From Alphaproteobacteria bacterium (GTDB lineage Bacteria; Pseudomonadota; Alphaproteobacteria; JACAEB01), in the NCBI GenBank assembly GCA_024236075.1, contig JACKLE010000003.1, forward strand, positions 179,343-243,342: DNA of 64,000 nt, written 5' to 3'. Made by a program: the position numbers and the translations under genes. The notes below the pieces were generated by a model that was given only the letters and a program-made list of their open reading frames with translations, did not search any database and was not told the origin of the DNA. Positions 11,142 to 19,463 of the stretch are shown piece by piece; position 1 is the stretch's first letter, and each line of letters starts with the position of its first letter.

Positions 11142-11217
11142 GGGCGGTTAGCTCAGCTGGAAGAGCGACTGGTTTACACCCAGTAGGTCGGCGGTTCGAG
11201 TCCGTCACCGCCCACCA
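11142..11217 (+). tRNA. tRNA-Val(UAC)
   Basis: The 76-nt gene has acceptor stem GGGCGGT/ACCGCCC, a TAGCTCAGCTGGAAGAGC D-arm, anticodon loop TTTACAC with anticodon TAC, a GGTTCGAGTCC T-arm and an encoded CCA. Core-type GC-rich DNA ends here and AT-richer accessory DNA begins at once, so the gene is a plausible integration site. Confidence 0.96.
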
Positions 11218-11246
11218 ATAACCCACTAATTTTTCTAAATAATTAT

Positions 11247-11270
11247 GATCCTTAGCAGGATCAAAATTTT
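11247..11270 (+). terminator. Possible terminator of tRNA-Val
   Basis: GATCCT-TAGC-AGGATC (11247-11262) is followed by AAAATTTT, 30 bases after the tRNA end. The stem is short, so the call is tentative. Confidence 0.45.
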
Positions 11271-11280
11271 ACACAAATCT

Positions 11281-11303
11281 CGGGGAACTAGCCGGGGAAC
11301 TAG
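11281..11303. repeat. Tandem direct repeat near island edge
   Basis: CGGGGAACTAG occurs twice in a row (11281-11291 and 11293-11303), 63 bases after tRNA-Val. The placement suggests an integration-related site, but no integrase gene is seen in the window. The wider gap 11218-11597 contains only weak reading frames. Confidence 0.6.
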
Positions 11304-11597
11304 ATTCCATGAGGCTTCAAATCCGTTTTGGGCCGTGCGAAGTGGTTCAACATGTCGCAGGTTGGAGTTAAGCTGAAGAACGCCTTTTGTAGAGGGCCCG
11401 CCAGTTTGGCCTGTGACCTGCCGCTGAGATCTTCCTCCGCGGAGATGGAAACGGCCAACGGAAGGGACTGAACGTACGAAGCGCTCACGGTTCGCCATAC
11501 TCAATGCTGTCGAGTGCGGCCAAAAAGTTGGCCGCCTGCGGCAGGCGACAGGCCCCGGGAAATTGCAGCGAGACTCTTGGTGTGGGTGGGTGCAAGT

Positions 11598-11891
11598 TCA
11601 GCCTCGAAATTCCAAGACACGCTCGTGAATTTGCTCCCAGATCGTAAATCTCAGGCGAGGCGCGCAGCGACGGCAGAACGCTATTCTATTCCTACAATGC
11701 GCTTGCGCTCGGCCGACCCCTAATTGTGCGACAAGGCGACTCGCGTGGCGGTCGATGAGCACATTCAACCGTCTCCGTAGGTCAACTCGATTGCCTGCAG
11801 CAGCGCTCTTCAGGCGCTCAGTCATTGATGCTGCCCGAAGGTGCAATACATTGGCTTCGACCGAGTCCTGATCGTCCAGCGAATAGCTCAT
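11598..11891 (-). CDS. Hypothetical protein, possibly a degraded gene
   Basis: Not recognised. The ATG at 11891 (MSYSLDDQDSVEANV) has a good AAGGA ribosome site five bases upstream. About 60 plausible residues, rich in Arg and Leu, follow. The last third is Cys/Arg-rich and less protein-like, as if a frameshift or truncation had occurred. It lies in AT-richer accessory DNA next to the tRNA-Val edge, and no function is assigned. Bases 11892-12060 hold nothing I can name. Confidence 0.3.
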   Translation of the reverse strand: MSYSLDDQDSVEANVLHLRAASMTERLKSAAAGNRVDLRRRLNVLIDRHASRLVAQLGVGRAQAHCRNRIAFCRRCAPRLRFTIWEQIHERVLEFRG

Positions 11892-12060
11892 TGGTTCCTT
11901 GTCGGAGGTGACCGCTCGCCACATTCGATCCGTTGAAGATTGAACAAGCGTAAATCATGCTAACGCATGCGAGCGAACAAGTTTCGGCGCCCAGACTTCT
12001 CCGGACGTCGGTAACCGACCGACCGATTGACCCTGGCTTTTAAATCGAGAAGCTGATCTC

Positions 12061-13014
12061 TCAAGAATTCTGCAATTGGCCCGCGTACTCGCTGACGAAT
12101 GGTTGGGCCCTCATTGAGAGTTCAGGATTCCTCGAGATCAGCGCAAAGAGGAGATCGAGGACTTCTCGGGTTCCTTTATTTCGCCTGATGTCGTCGTGAA
12201 AGACCGCCCAGAGGTCGACGGTGAGGCTCGGCGCTATGTGTTCCGGCAAGCGGAGGATGTCCGGGAACATTGCGGCTTCAATCGCCGGAAGGACGGTGGC
12301 GACATTCGTTGTTTTGAGGATACTAAATCTGCAGAAAGCGGAATCGAGGCGCATGGCCGGACGAGTTGATACGTCTGTCCAGGATTCTGACGCAGCAAGC
12401 GCCGCGACGTAAGGGTGTCGATCTTCCGGCAAAATGAGCGGAACGTCGGCAATGAGGCCATTCTGGTCCGCGAACTTGAATGCATCGTGGCAAGTGCGTC
12501 TTGTGAAAAGTCCGTAGTTGAGGGCACCAATTTTTCGGCAAATGAGTTCAGGTGCGGACGGCCTTTGGAATTGAAGGGCGATGTCCGTTTGAGCCCAGTC
12601 CGGTTCACCGCCCGGCAAATGAAAATCCCACTCAGTCGTGAGCCCGGTAGAATCTCCAAGACTTAAGCACAGCTCGCTGGCCAGCCATAATGCACCGATG
12701 TCTTCGGGGACCGATAATCTTATGGTCCGCCGAGTCCACGACGGTTCCGCGCCCGCAATCCGAGAAATCGATCGAACTGCGTCGCGCGCGCGCCGCGCTT
12801 CCCCCAAGATTTCCTCGCCGGCCTGTGTGATAGCAAGCCCTTGCGCCGTTCGGCGGAACAGTCTCTCGCCTAGGGCGACTTCAAGCGCGTTGATGCGCCG
12901 CCGGACAGTCTCGATACTTTGGCCGCATTGAGATGCAGCCTGCCTTATGCTGCCGAATTCCGCCAACAGACAGAATATTTCAATATCGTCCCATCGCAGC
13001 CGATTCTCCCCCAT
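12061..13014 (-). CDS. LysR family transcriptional regulator
   Basis: The 317-residue protein has an N-terminal winged helix-turn-helix at about residues 7-66 (DIEIFCLLAEFGSIRQAA ... VRRRINALEVALGERLFRR), the classic LysR reading head. A divergent effector-binding domain of about 220 residues follows, beginning near RRTIRLSVPEDIGALW. LysR proteins usually act as tetramers on a divergent neighbour; here the divergent gene is the hypothetical at 13129. The domain is complete, but base composition is lower in GC than the core genes and fits an accessory region. Confidence 0.85.
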   Translation of the reverse strand: MGENRLRWDDIEIFCLLAEFGSIRQAASQCGQSIETVRRRINALEVALGERLFRRTAQGLAITQAGEEILGEARRARDAVRSISRIAGAEPSWTRRTIRLSVPEDIGALWLASELCLSLGDSTGLTTEWDFHLPGGEPDWAQTDIALQFQRPSAPELICRKIGALNYGLFTRRTCHDAFKFADQNGLIADVPLILPEDRHPYVAALAASESWTDVSTRPAMRLDSAFCRFSILKTTNVATVLPAIEAAMFPDILRLPEHIAPSLTVDLWAVFHDDIRRNKGTREVLDLLFALISRNPELSMRAQPFVSEYAGQLQNS

Positions 13015-13128
13015 CGTGATTCGACGACCCGCTCCGTCAAGTTTCTGAGACTCAGCGTCTCAGATCAGCCGCTACCAGTCGAAACCCGAACGCCAGCATC
13101 TCGATGGCGCAGGCAAAACGAGTTCGCG

Positions 13129-13836
13129 ATGACCGTCAAGCGCAAGCGCGATTGCAATCGAAGTGTCGACCGAGGCCGCAATTCGCGCGAACCGGTTGAA
13201 TGTCAAACAGCCGCCGCACCGCGCAAGAAATCCAAGGCGCCAAACCATGAGTCGACAGAGACGAGCGCCTATTGGAATGACGGAATGTGCGAGCCGCAGG
13301 TTGGCGCCCTCAATTTCTTTCAAGGAAAGGAGGCTGCGCGCCGCGACAGGACCAAGGAAAAGGCGATCGCCGCCGCCTACCGTCGATCAAAGACCCTACG
13401 GCAAGCGCAGCCTGCCCTTCGTCAACGCTGGAGCATTCTACGGGAGGAACGGCTGGCGACCGTGTTTGGCACTTATGTCCGCGGCGAAGATGTCTTCAAA
13501 ATCGATCTCGCCGCCATTGTGAATGTTGACGAATGGCTTGAACGGCATGCCGCGCTCGCTTTGGCGCAGGCGGGGAAAAAAATCGTTGAAGTCCAGGAAC
13601 ACCGGGATCAGATCGACTGGATTGAATCGCAGATGGCGGACTATCCCGCCCAATCGATCTTCGGCGTTATCTGTAAACTGATGATCTGGCGGCGCAAGAA
13701 CATTGACCTACCAGCTTCAGACCGCGCAGAAGGCGAGACTCATCGACTGGCCTGCTCAGCCTATGGCGATCTCCTCAGGTTGACCGGCTTCCTGTCAATC
13801 GCCTGCGATGAAGATCGCCTGGAGGGGTTCCTTTAG
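13129..13836 (+). CDS. Hypothetical protein
   Basis: Not recognised. From the ATG at 13129 (MTVKRKRDCNRS) the product has 235 residues. A basic, low-complexity N-terminus of about 70 residues is followed by a more ordered, largely helical stretch (VFGTYVRGEDVFKIDLAAI, then DEWLERHAALALAQAGKKIVEVQEHRDQIDWIE). It is divergent from the LysR gene and could be its target. The frame is open further upstream, so the start is uncertain. Confidence 0.5.
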   Translation: MTVKRKRDCNRSVDRGRNSREPVECQTAAAPRKKSKAPNHESTETSAYWNDGMCEPQVGALNFFQGKEAARRDRTKEKAIAAAYRRSKTLRQAQPALRQRWSILREERLATVFGTYVRGEDVFKIDLAAIVNVDEWLERHAALALAQAGKKIVEVQEHRDQIDWIESQMADYPAQSIFGVICKLMIWRRKNIDLPASDRAEGETHRLACSAYGDLLRLTGFLSIACDEDRLEGFL

Positions 13837-13920
13837 ACCGTTCGCATCGCCCGACTTGCCTTTCTGCACGATTGCCGCATTCTGGAGGCGACGCCCATCA
13901 AGGCAGACGTCCAGGCAACG

Positions 13921-14325
13921 ATGACAAATACTTTTCTCCGAGACTGGCGGGTTGGGCGCGCGCTCAGCGTCGAAGAATTGGCCCGCCGATCGGGCCTTTC
14001 GCCCTCGCTCATTGCTGCAATTGAATCAGGGGCGTCCGACTACACCGGGACCAATCTCAGGGCGGTCGCCGAATCGCTCAGCTGCGAGCCCTGGCGCATT
14101 CTCGCCGGCCCGCCGACGCTGGAGGAGTTTCGCACCAAACTCATCGCCCAGATGCTCCGTGATGTGTGCGTCGAAGCGGTGACGACATTCGATGACATGG
14201 GCCGCCTCGACGAACTCAAGAATAACATTGAGGCGGAGGATTTTTGGCGACAGGTGGCGGCGCATTTCGAAGGCGCGGTCGAAATTATTTGCTGCGCTTC
14301 GTCGAACGATCCTTCTGTTCCCTGA
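13921..14325 (+). CDS. XRE family helix-turn-helix regulator
   Basis: The 134-residue protein has a Cro/CI-type HTH at about residues 5-60 (VEELARRSGLSPSLIAAIESG), followed by RAVAESLSCEPWRIL as in small phage and toxin-antitoxin regulators. The C-terminal 70 residues match nothing I know. No toxin partner is obvious; the nearest gene on the other strand overlaps its 3' end by 41 bases. Confidence 0.7.
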   Translation: MTNTFLRDWRVGRALSVEELARRSGLSPSLIAAIESGASDYTGTNLRAVAESLSCEPWRILAGPPTLEEFRTKLIAQMLRDVCVEAVTTFDDMGRLDELKNNIEAEDFWRQVAAHFEGAVEIICCASSNDPSVP

Positions 14326-14485
14326 GGAATATAGACGACAATCGCCTCAGGAATTCTGTATAGGCGATGGCGGTCGGATTATCTTCTAGCGGAACATCCT
14401 TGCGTCCGCCTGACAACCAGCGCGGCGCCATCGTCTTCGCGACTTCGGCGGCATCGTCATTCTTGGGCTCGGACTGTTCGTTCAT
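14285..14485 (-). CDS. Small hypothetical protein convergent with the XRE gene
   Basis: Not recognised. From the ATG at 14485 (MNEQSEPKNDDAAEVAK) the product has 66 residues, with a charged N-terminus and a basic C-terminus (FLREQKDRSTKRSK). Its 3' end overlaps the XRE gene's 3' end. The composition is protein-like, but there is no independent support. Confidence 0.35.
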   Translation of the reverse strand: MNEQSEPKNDDAAEVAKTMAPRWLSGGRKDVPLEDNPTAIAYTEFLRRLSSIFLREQKDRSTKRSK

Positions 14486-14669
14486 ACTGATCGCTACAAA
14501 CGCAAGAATAAGGCTATTCAAAGACGGTTAATCCACGCCAACAATCTCTGCACATTTCGGCGGACTTTTGACTTAAATTTTTAGCCAATTTTCTCAACAT
14601 TGAATTAAAAAGCGTCCTTTACCCCTGATAGCGCCACGGCGGGTGGCGTTTTGTTCAAGGGTGTTAGTG

Positions 14670-15062
14670 ATGAGTAACTCGGCCAAAAGCAAGCTTTACG
14701 CATTCGAAAGGGCTCTTTTCCTCAAATCGCGGACGATGAAGACGGCAGGCGCCTTCGGCGCGGTCGGCGCCTTGTCGGCGATACTCGACGACCTCGGAAC
14801 TGAATCAATCGTCCAGACGGATCCAGTAGCAAATGCTGCATTTGCGAAATTGAGCGCAGATATCGGCACGATCGGCGCCGCCCTCCAGACCGGTGCGACT
14901 GACGTCGCGGTGCAGCTATATGCCGGCCTCGTCAGCGCAATGCCGACCATCCACTCGTTGGTCTATCAAGCATTGCCGGAGGAGGTACGAGGCAGCGGTC
15001 CCACCGACCACAGTGTCCTTACAATGGCCGCCCAGCGAGCCTCCGCGATTCTTGGCCTCTAA
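14670..15062 (+). CDS. Hypothetical protein
   Basis: Not recognised. It has 130 residues from the ATG at 14670 (MSNSAKSKLYAFERAL). An alanine-rich helical stretch follows, with a conserved-looking centre (DPVANAAFAKLSADIGTIGAALQTG). No signal peptide or obvious enzyme motif is seen. It stands alone between 144-base and 95-base gaps in the accessory region. Confidence 0.45.
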   Translation: MSNSAKSKLYAFERALFLKSRTMKTAGAFGAVGALSAILDDLGTESIVQTDPVANAAFAKLSADIGTIGAALQTGATDVAVQLYAGLVSAMPTIHSLVYQALPEEVRGSGPTDHSVLTMAAQRASAILGL

Positions 15063-15157
15063 CCGCAGATCAGCGAACACAGATTCAAGCTTGCTACGGG
15101 TCGACTAGTCCGACCGTGGTCGTTTGCAATCGGTTCAGTTAGCGAGGCGACCGCCGA

Positions 15158-15760
15158 GTGACGGCCGCCTCGCACACTATCGACGTAACCCAAGGTTGTA
15201 ACATCTCAGCGCTTCGCGCAAGCCACCCTGTCCGATCGAATATTGCCTTTGCGATTGAACTGACTCATCGTCTACTCCAAACTATTGCTTGTATTAGCGC
15301 GCTGAGGGGCGTCTTGCTCGATATCGTCGTCATGGCGTTTTTTCTCGCCTTTATGGCGGTCAACGCATTCGTTGCGCTGACGTCCGGCGACGGACGCTTG
15401 AGAAGCGTTGCGATCTTGTTCTGGGCGATTTGGTTCATCACGCACTACTTTCCGTATACAGAAATCATCGTCAGTCCGATTTCTTTCGTGATTCTTTCTC
15501 GGCTGCAGATCCGCAAGCGGGGAGAGTTTCGACTCGCTCTGTGGATGGTGCCAGTCATCGCGGCAGAGGCCGGTCTGTTTCTCTCGCACATCGCTTATTT
15601 TGCGGTCGACTATATCACCTATTGGATCCTCGTTCAGGCGTTTTTCATCATCCAGTTGACGGCGTCCACCGCAACCGGCTTCAGGAAAAGCCTTGTCAAA
15701 TGGCGCGATCACGAGGGCTCAGCAGGCCATCATACCGCCGCCAAATTTGCTTCGAATTAG
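15158..15760 (+). CDS. Hypothetical integral membrane protein
   Basis: Not recognised as a family. The 200-residue frame starts with GTG. Four hydrophobic segments are visible, at about residues 45-75 (ISALRGVLLDIVVMAFFLAF), 83-110, 128-150 and 153-175 (YFAVDYITYWILVQAFFIIQ), followed by a basic tail, as in a small inner-membrane protein. A later start near residue 59 is possible. No operon partner is seen. Confidence 0.5.
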   Translation: MTAASHTIDVTQGCNISALRASHPVRSNIAFAIELTHRLLQTIACISALRGVLLDIVVMAFFLAFMAVNAFVALTSGDGRLRSVAILFWAIWFITHYFPYTEIIVSPISFVILSRLQIRKRGEFRLALWMVPVIAAEAGLFLSHIAYFAVDYITYWILVQAFFIIQLTASTATGFRKSLVKWRDHEGSAGHHTAAKFASN

Positions 15761-16108
15761 ACTGCACGCCCGGCTTGCGGCGTTCTGCTCACGCTCTGCA
15801 TGCGCCAGCCTCACCTCGGTTCCCAATCCTAATCACGGAGCAATGTACGGAGCCTTCGCTGGCGCTTCCCAACAACCGAAAAAGTGGCTCTCTCGGAGGA
15901 GGGGACGGTCGAATCGCGTACGCCGGTTTGCATCGATGACAATCAGTCTCGTCGCTACCAGTCATCTTCCCCTTCGTGAATGCGTATCGACGCATTGCCA
16001 AGTCCCGAGCGCTGAATCCCGGGCGATTATGCAGGAAATCGACCCTGTCACTCAGGATTCCTATTCCCAATGACCTAAGAGTTCGAAGTCAGCTCGATAC
16101 AAACATAG

Positions 16109-16183
16109 GCGGATATCCTCGCACTACTGACTATTTGGCCTTCCAAGCTGAAGATGCGGGTTCGATTCCCGCTACCCGCTCCA
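16109..16183 (+). pseudogene. Degenerate tRNA-Gly(UCC) with intact 3' half, likely attachment-site remnant
   Basis: Bases 16137-16183 match the 3' half of a tRNA-Gly(UCC): anticodon loop CTTCCAA (anticodon TCC at 16142-16144), T-arm GGGTTCGATTCCC, acceptor TACCCGC, then TCCA. At the 5' side only GCGGATA (16109-16115) resembles the acceptor strand, with one mismatch, and no D-arm can be formed. This is what remains when an element that used the 3' end of a tRNA gene as its target leaves its distal att copy. The 575-base gap 15761-16335 holds no gene. Confidence 0.7.
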
Positions 16184-16335
16184 GAAAACTCTCGCAAAAA
16201 CAAATAGATATGGGTTTGACAGAGAATCGGCCTGCGCTCGGCCATGGGCCAGCTAGAGAATAGCTAGAAGATAATCGATACTCATGGCGAGTTAAGCTAG
16301 GCCGCACGCAGGGTTGGCGATCGGCGCCACATGGC

Positions 16336-17205
16336 TTGATCTGGAAAGTGAGGCGCCAGAAGCCGCAGTATTTCCGGATGCTTGATGCTGGAAGAATTCA
16401 TCTCAGGGGGGTCGATACGGGAGCGTCCGCCGACGAGGTCCGCATCGATTATTCGTCGCTGACAGGCGCTGCGGCCTATGTCAGAAGTCCGCAGGCGCTT
16501 ATGACCGAATGGGCGACCGTTCTGCCGGGCTTCGACGCCACGCGGCATGCCCTCAGCAATATCAAGGCGGAGGTCTCCGCCGACGAAGGGCGCGCCAGCG
16601 CCGATGTCGTCGCCGGGCACTGGATCGGAGCGCAGTATTGGGAAGTCGCGGGGTGCTACGCCTATGAACTCGCCCGTGACGACGGCGAATGGAAAATCAC
16701 GTCCATGACGTTCTCGCTCGCGCGCGAGACGGGTTCGCGGGATGTGTGCGCCCTCGCTGCGGAGGCGGCGCGGCTTGACCCTGCGCCCTACATCGTGCGC
16801 CAGAACGCCCGCCAGACTGTGCTCGACTTCCTTACCGGACTTGAGCGCAAGGATATGGGCGCGGTGAACGCGGTGTGGGCCGACGACGCCGTGCAGGACA
16901 TGCCGTTCGCACCCGCTGGTTGGGACAATCAGATCGTCGGACGCGAGGCGTTGATCCGTCAGTACGCGCAATGGCCGACGATCGCCGGCGCCGCCAATTT
17001 CACCCGGCATCTCGTCTTCGTTCCGACGCTCGATCCGAGGACGGTCTTCGTCGAATACAAGGGCGAGGTCGACATACTGCCGACCGGGCTGACTTACCGG
17101 CAGACTTATGGCGGCCTCTTTCATGTCGAGGTTGGCAAGATCACGCTGTTCCGCGAATATTTCGATCCGCGCGAGTTCGAGCGCGCCTTCGGGCTGAACC
17201 GTTGA
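16336..17205 (+). CDS. SnoaL-like / nuclear transport factor 2 family protein, two domains, first domain probably truncated
   Basis: The 289-residue frame holds two SnoaL-like cone folds. The first (about residues 30-140) begins at DEVRIDYSSLTG, a point normally reached after about 40 residues of domain. The preceding 30 residues (MIWKVRRQKPQYFRML) do not look like family sequence. The second (about 150-289) is complete, with QTVLDFLTGLERKDMGAVNAVWADDAV and a KITLFREYFDP end. The gene begins 152 bases after the tRNA-Gly remnant, so its 5' end was probably lost at the island junction. Such folds serve as isomerases, hydrolases or binding proteins; none can be assigned. Confidence 0.65.
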   Translation: MIWKVRRQKPQYFRMLDAGRIHLRGVDTGASADEVRIDYSSLTGAAAYVRSPQALMTEWATVLPGFDATRHALSNIKAEVSADEGRASADVVAGHWIGAQYWEVAGCYAYELARDDGEWKITSMTFSLARETGSRDVCALAAEAARLDPAPYIVRQNARQTVLDFLTGLERKDMGAVNAVWADDAVQDMPFAPAGWDNQIVGREALIRQYAQWPTIAGAANFTRHLVFVPTLDPRTVFVEYKGEVDILPTGLTYRQTYGGLFHVEVGKITLFREYFDPREFERAFGLNR

Positions 17206-17528
17206 GCCCCGCGCTCGGTCGCCTCAGCAGAGCGACCGACATCCGCGTTCGCCACAACTTCCAGAGGTGTTCGCGTCCGCTCCCTGGATGCGGAGCCATC
17301 AGGAGCAAGCGACGCGCCGAGCTTTCGCCAGAGAAAATCAGGTGTCCCTCAGCTGCTGACCGAGGCCGCAGCCACGCAATGGGTTTGCCTGGAAACAAGT
17401 CCCATGGCGTACGCAAACAAACGAGTGGAGTGCGGTAGTGGTGCAGGGGCGGGAATTGCAAACGCTCTATAAGTATCTGAATTAGCAGGTGTTTTTATGT
17501 TGACGAACCCGACGTATCAACATTTCTA
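17206..17528. other. Gap without recognisable gene
   Basis: These 323 bases separate the SnoaL gene from tauE. A reverse frame across it has no start context or family resemblance. It marks the left edge of the nitrate-respiration cluster. Confidence 0.5.
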
Positions 17529-18296
17529 CTAGATCATAGCGCTCCAGCGCCAGATGAGACGGGCTGCGACGTAGAGAATGAGCAGGGCGGTCAGGCGTCG
17601 GATCATGGCGGGATCAAGCTTGTAGCCCGCCATCCACGATCCAGCCTGGCCGCCGATCAGGACGGCGATCGGCAGCGGCCAGTAAGGCGCGGCGAGCGAG
17701 AGGATCGACAAGTCCTGCAACTTCATCAGCTGACCGGCGAGACCCGACAGCGAATTCACGAGGATGAAAAGGCTGCTCGCGGCGGCGATTTGGCGCGGCG
17801 CTCCCCATCGCATGAAGTAGAGCGCCGGCGCGAGGAAAATCCCCCCACCGATGCCGACGATGCCGGACAAGAGACCAATCGTGCCGCCCGCACCGCATGA
17901 GAGCAGCGGGCGATTGCGGCCTTGCGTGGTATCCAGACGCACTTCTGCCTCAGCGACTCTTTGAATGGCGAGGTGCAGTCCGGACAACAGCAAGGCCCCA
18001 CCCAGCAGGCCGATGAAAAGGGCTTCGCTGACGGGGATCCGCCCGCCAATCCAGGCTGCGGGAACGGAAGTCATGAGGAACGGCATGAGGCGCCTGAGCG
18101 ACAGGTCGCGCGTTCGCGAAAAACGCCAGACGCCTCCGCTGACAACGATCACATTGCACACAAGCGCAATCGCCGGGAGCACGCGGTAATCCGCCCCGCT
18201 CATCACGAGGAGGGCGTTATAGGTCGACCCGCCGCCGAAACCGACACTGGCGTAAAGCAGCGCCGTGACAAGGAAGGCGGCAATAAGAACGGGCAT
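17529..18296 (-). CDS. Sulfite exporter TauE/SafE family permease
   Basis: The 255-residue inner-membrane protein has about eight hydrophobic segments. It begins with VLIAAFLVTALLYASVGFGGGSTYNALL, the duplicated TauE repeat signature, and shows GIVGIGGGIFLAPALYFMRW in the second half. The family exports sulfur-containing or other organic anions; the substrate is unknown. It is divergent from nnrU across a 189-base gap that holds a weak FNR-like site. Confidence 0.85.
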   Translation of the reverse strand: MPVLIAAFLVTALLYASVGFGGGSTYNALLVMSGADYRVLPAIALVCNVIVVSGGVWRFSRTRDLSLRRLMPFLMTSVPAAWIGGRIPVSEALFIGLLGGALLLSGLHLAIQRVAEAEVRLDTTQGRNRPLLSCGAGGTIGLLSGIVGIGGGIFLAPALYFMRWGAPRQIAAASSLFILVNSLSGLAGQLMKLQDLSILSLAAPYWPLPIAVLIGGQAGSWMAGYKLDPAMIRRLTALLILYVAARLIWRWSAMI

Positions 18297-18406
18297 TCTT
18301 TTTTTTTCAGTTCAAGGGTCTGGCGACGTCCTTCCTGTTACGCGCTCGACCCGCTGTCACACAGGATAATCATCGCGCTGCCGGACAGAATATTACTGAT
18401 CCCGGC

Positions 18407-18420
18407 CTGATCAATGTCAT
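18407..18420. promoter_or_regulatory. Weak FNR/Dnr-like site upstream of nnrU
   Basis: CTGATCAATGTCAT differs by two bases from the TTGAT-N4-GTCAA form of the site. It lies 66 bases before nnrU, first gene of the moaD-moeA run. I call it because perfect copies occur before nrdJ, moaA and narK. Confidence 0.35.
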
Positions 18421-18485
18421 GCGTCCGGATCATGGCGGGCGTTAACACGAACCTGAAATCGTTGATGACCTGATGGAAACGATGT

Positions 18486-19175
18486 GTGAGCGGCTGGGCC
18501 GAATTTATCGGGGCGAGCGTGATCTTTCTGGTCACGCACGCCGTTCCTGCGCGCCCGGCTGTTCGGACGCGGCTCGTGGGTCTGATCGGGCGGCGCGCCT
18601 ATCTCAGCCTCTACAGCCTGGTGTCGCTGGTGTTGCTCGCCTGGCTGATCATCGCCGCCGGGCGTGCGCCTTATGTCGGCTACTGGTCCTGGACGCCGGA
18701 ACGCACATGGCTCGCCAATGGCCTGATGGCTATCGCCTTGTGGTTTGCGGTTTGCGGGACCGCAATCGCCAATCCGTTCAGCCTCGGGGGCGTCGCCGGC
18801 AAGGCCTACGACGCCGCACGCCCCGGCGTGCTGGCTGCGACGCGGCATCCGCTGCTTATGGCGCTGGTTTTGTGGTCAGCCGCCCACCTCACGGTCAATG
18901 GCGATCTCGCCCATGTCCTTCTGTTCGGGGCAATGAGCGCGTTTTCCATCATCGGCATACTGATGATGGAACGACGGGCGCGCAAACGCGCCGGGCCGCA
19001 ATGGCGGCTGGTTTCGGCAGGGACCAGCCTTGTTCCTTTCTCCGCCCTGCTGACAGGGCGGGCGCGGTGGTCAGGGCTGTTAAGCTGGCGTCTGGCAATT
19101 GCGCCGGTGGTCTGGATAGCGATTGTGCTCCTGCACAGCCCGCTGCTTGGCGTCTCACCGCTGCCGCCGTTCTGA
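18486..19175 (+). CDS. nnrU: NnrU family membrane protein
   Basis: The 229-residue protein has about six hydrophobic helices. It starts MSGWAEFIGASVIFLVTHAVPARP and carries TRHPLLMALVLWSAAHLTVNGD (around residue 120), the NnrU/isoprenylcysteine-methyltransferase-like signature. NnrU genes accompany denitrification genes in alphaproteobacteria and are needed there for NO metabolism by an unknown mechanism. The start codon is GTG. It heads a same-strand run with moaD, moaE, moaB, moaC and moeA. Confidence 0.88.
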   Translation: MSGWAEFIGASVIFLVTHAVPARPAVRTRLVGLIGRRAYLSLYSLVSLVLLAWLIIAAGRAPYVGYWSWTPERTWLANGLMAIALWFAVCGTAIANPFSLGGVAGKAYDAARPGVLAATRHPLLMALVLWSAAHLTVNGDLAHVLLFGAMSAFSIIGILMMERRARKRAGPQWRLVSAGTSLVPFSALLTGRARWSGLLSWRLAIAPVVWIAIVLLHSPLLGVSPLPPF

Positions 19176-19215
19176 GGCGCGAGTCGAATAGTTCGACACA
19201 TGGATGGAGACTGAC

Positions 19216-19455
19216 ATGAAAATCGGATTTTACGGACAGATTAAGCGGCCCTTTGGAGGCGCCGCGGAAGTCACGGCGCCCAACGAGGGTGTCACCGTTA
19301 CGGCGCTGCGCCGACTATTGGCCGAACGCTATGAGGACGAGGCGATCCTGGAGCGCAGCGTGCGTGCTGTCGTCAATGACGAGATCGTTCCCGAAACGCA
19401 CGTCGTCTTTCCTGTCGATACGGTTGAGTTCATGAGCCCGGTATCGGGCGGCTGA
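19216..19455 (+). CDS. moaD: Molybdopterin synthase sulfur-carrier subunit
   Basis: The 79-residue ubiquitin-like protein ends in Gly-Gly (MSPVSGG), the C-terminus that is adenylated and thiocarboxylated to carry sulfur into molybdopterin. The ATG at 19216 has GGAGA five bases upstream and gives MKIGFYGQIKRPFGG; another ATG at 19204 lacks such a site. Its partner MoaE is two genes downstream. This pair converts cyclic pyranopterin monophosphate to molybdopterin, needed by NarG. Confidence 0.85.
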   Translation: MKIGFYGQIKRPFGGAAEVTAPNEGVTVTALRRLLAERYEDEAILERSVRAVVNDEIVPETHVVFPVDTVEFMSPVSGG

Positions 19456-19463
19456 GCGGCGCG

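Noticed and set aside
11235..11504. An 89-residue reverse frame next to tRNA-Val, considered as an integrase remnant
   Set aside because: No recombinase catalytic residues or other family features are visible; only position suggested it.
16109..16183. A complete functional tRNA-Gly gene
   Set aside because: The 3' half is perfect, but no D-arm can be formed and the acceptor stem has a mismatch, so I call it a remnant.
16297..17124. A reverse frame over the SnoaL gene
   Set aside because: The forward frame has two recognisable SnoaL domains. The reverse reading has no family support, though the short piece left of 16400 might derive from unrelated DNA.
17141..17461. A 106-residue reverse frame in the gap before tauE
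   Set aside because: It overlaps the end of the SnoaL gene, has no start context and resembles no family I know.
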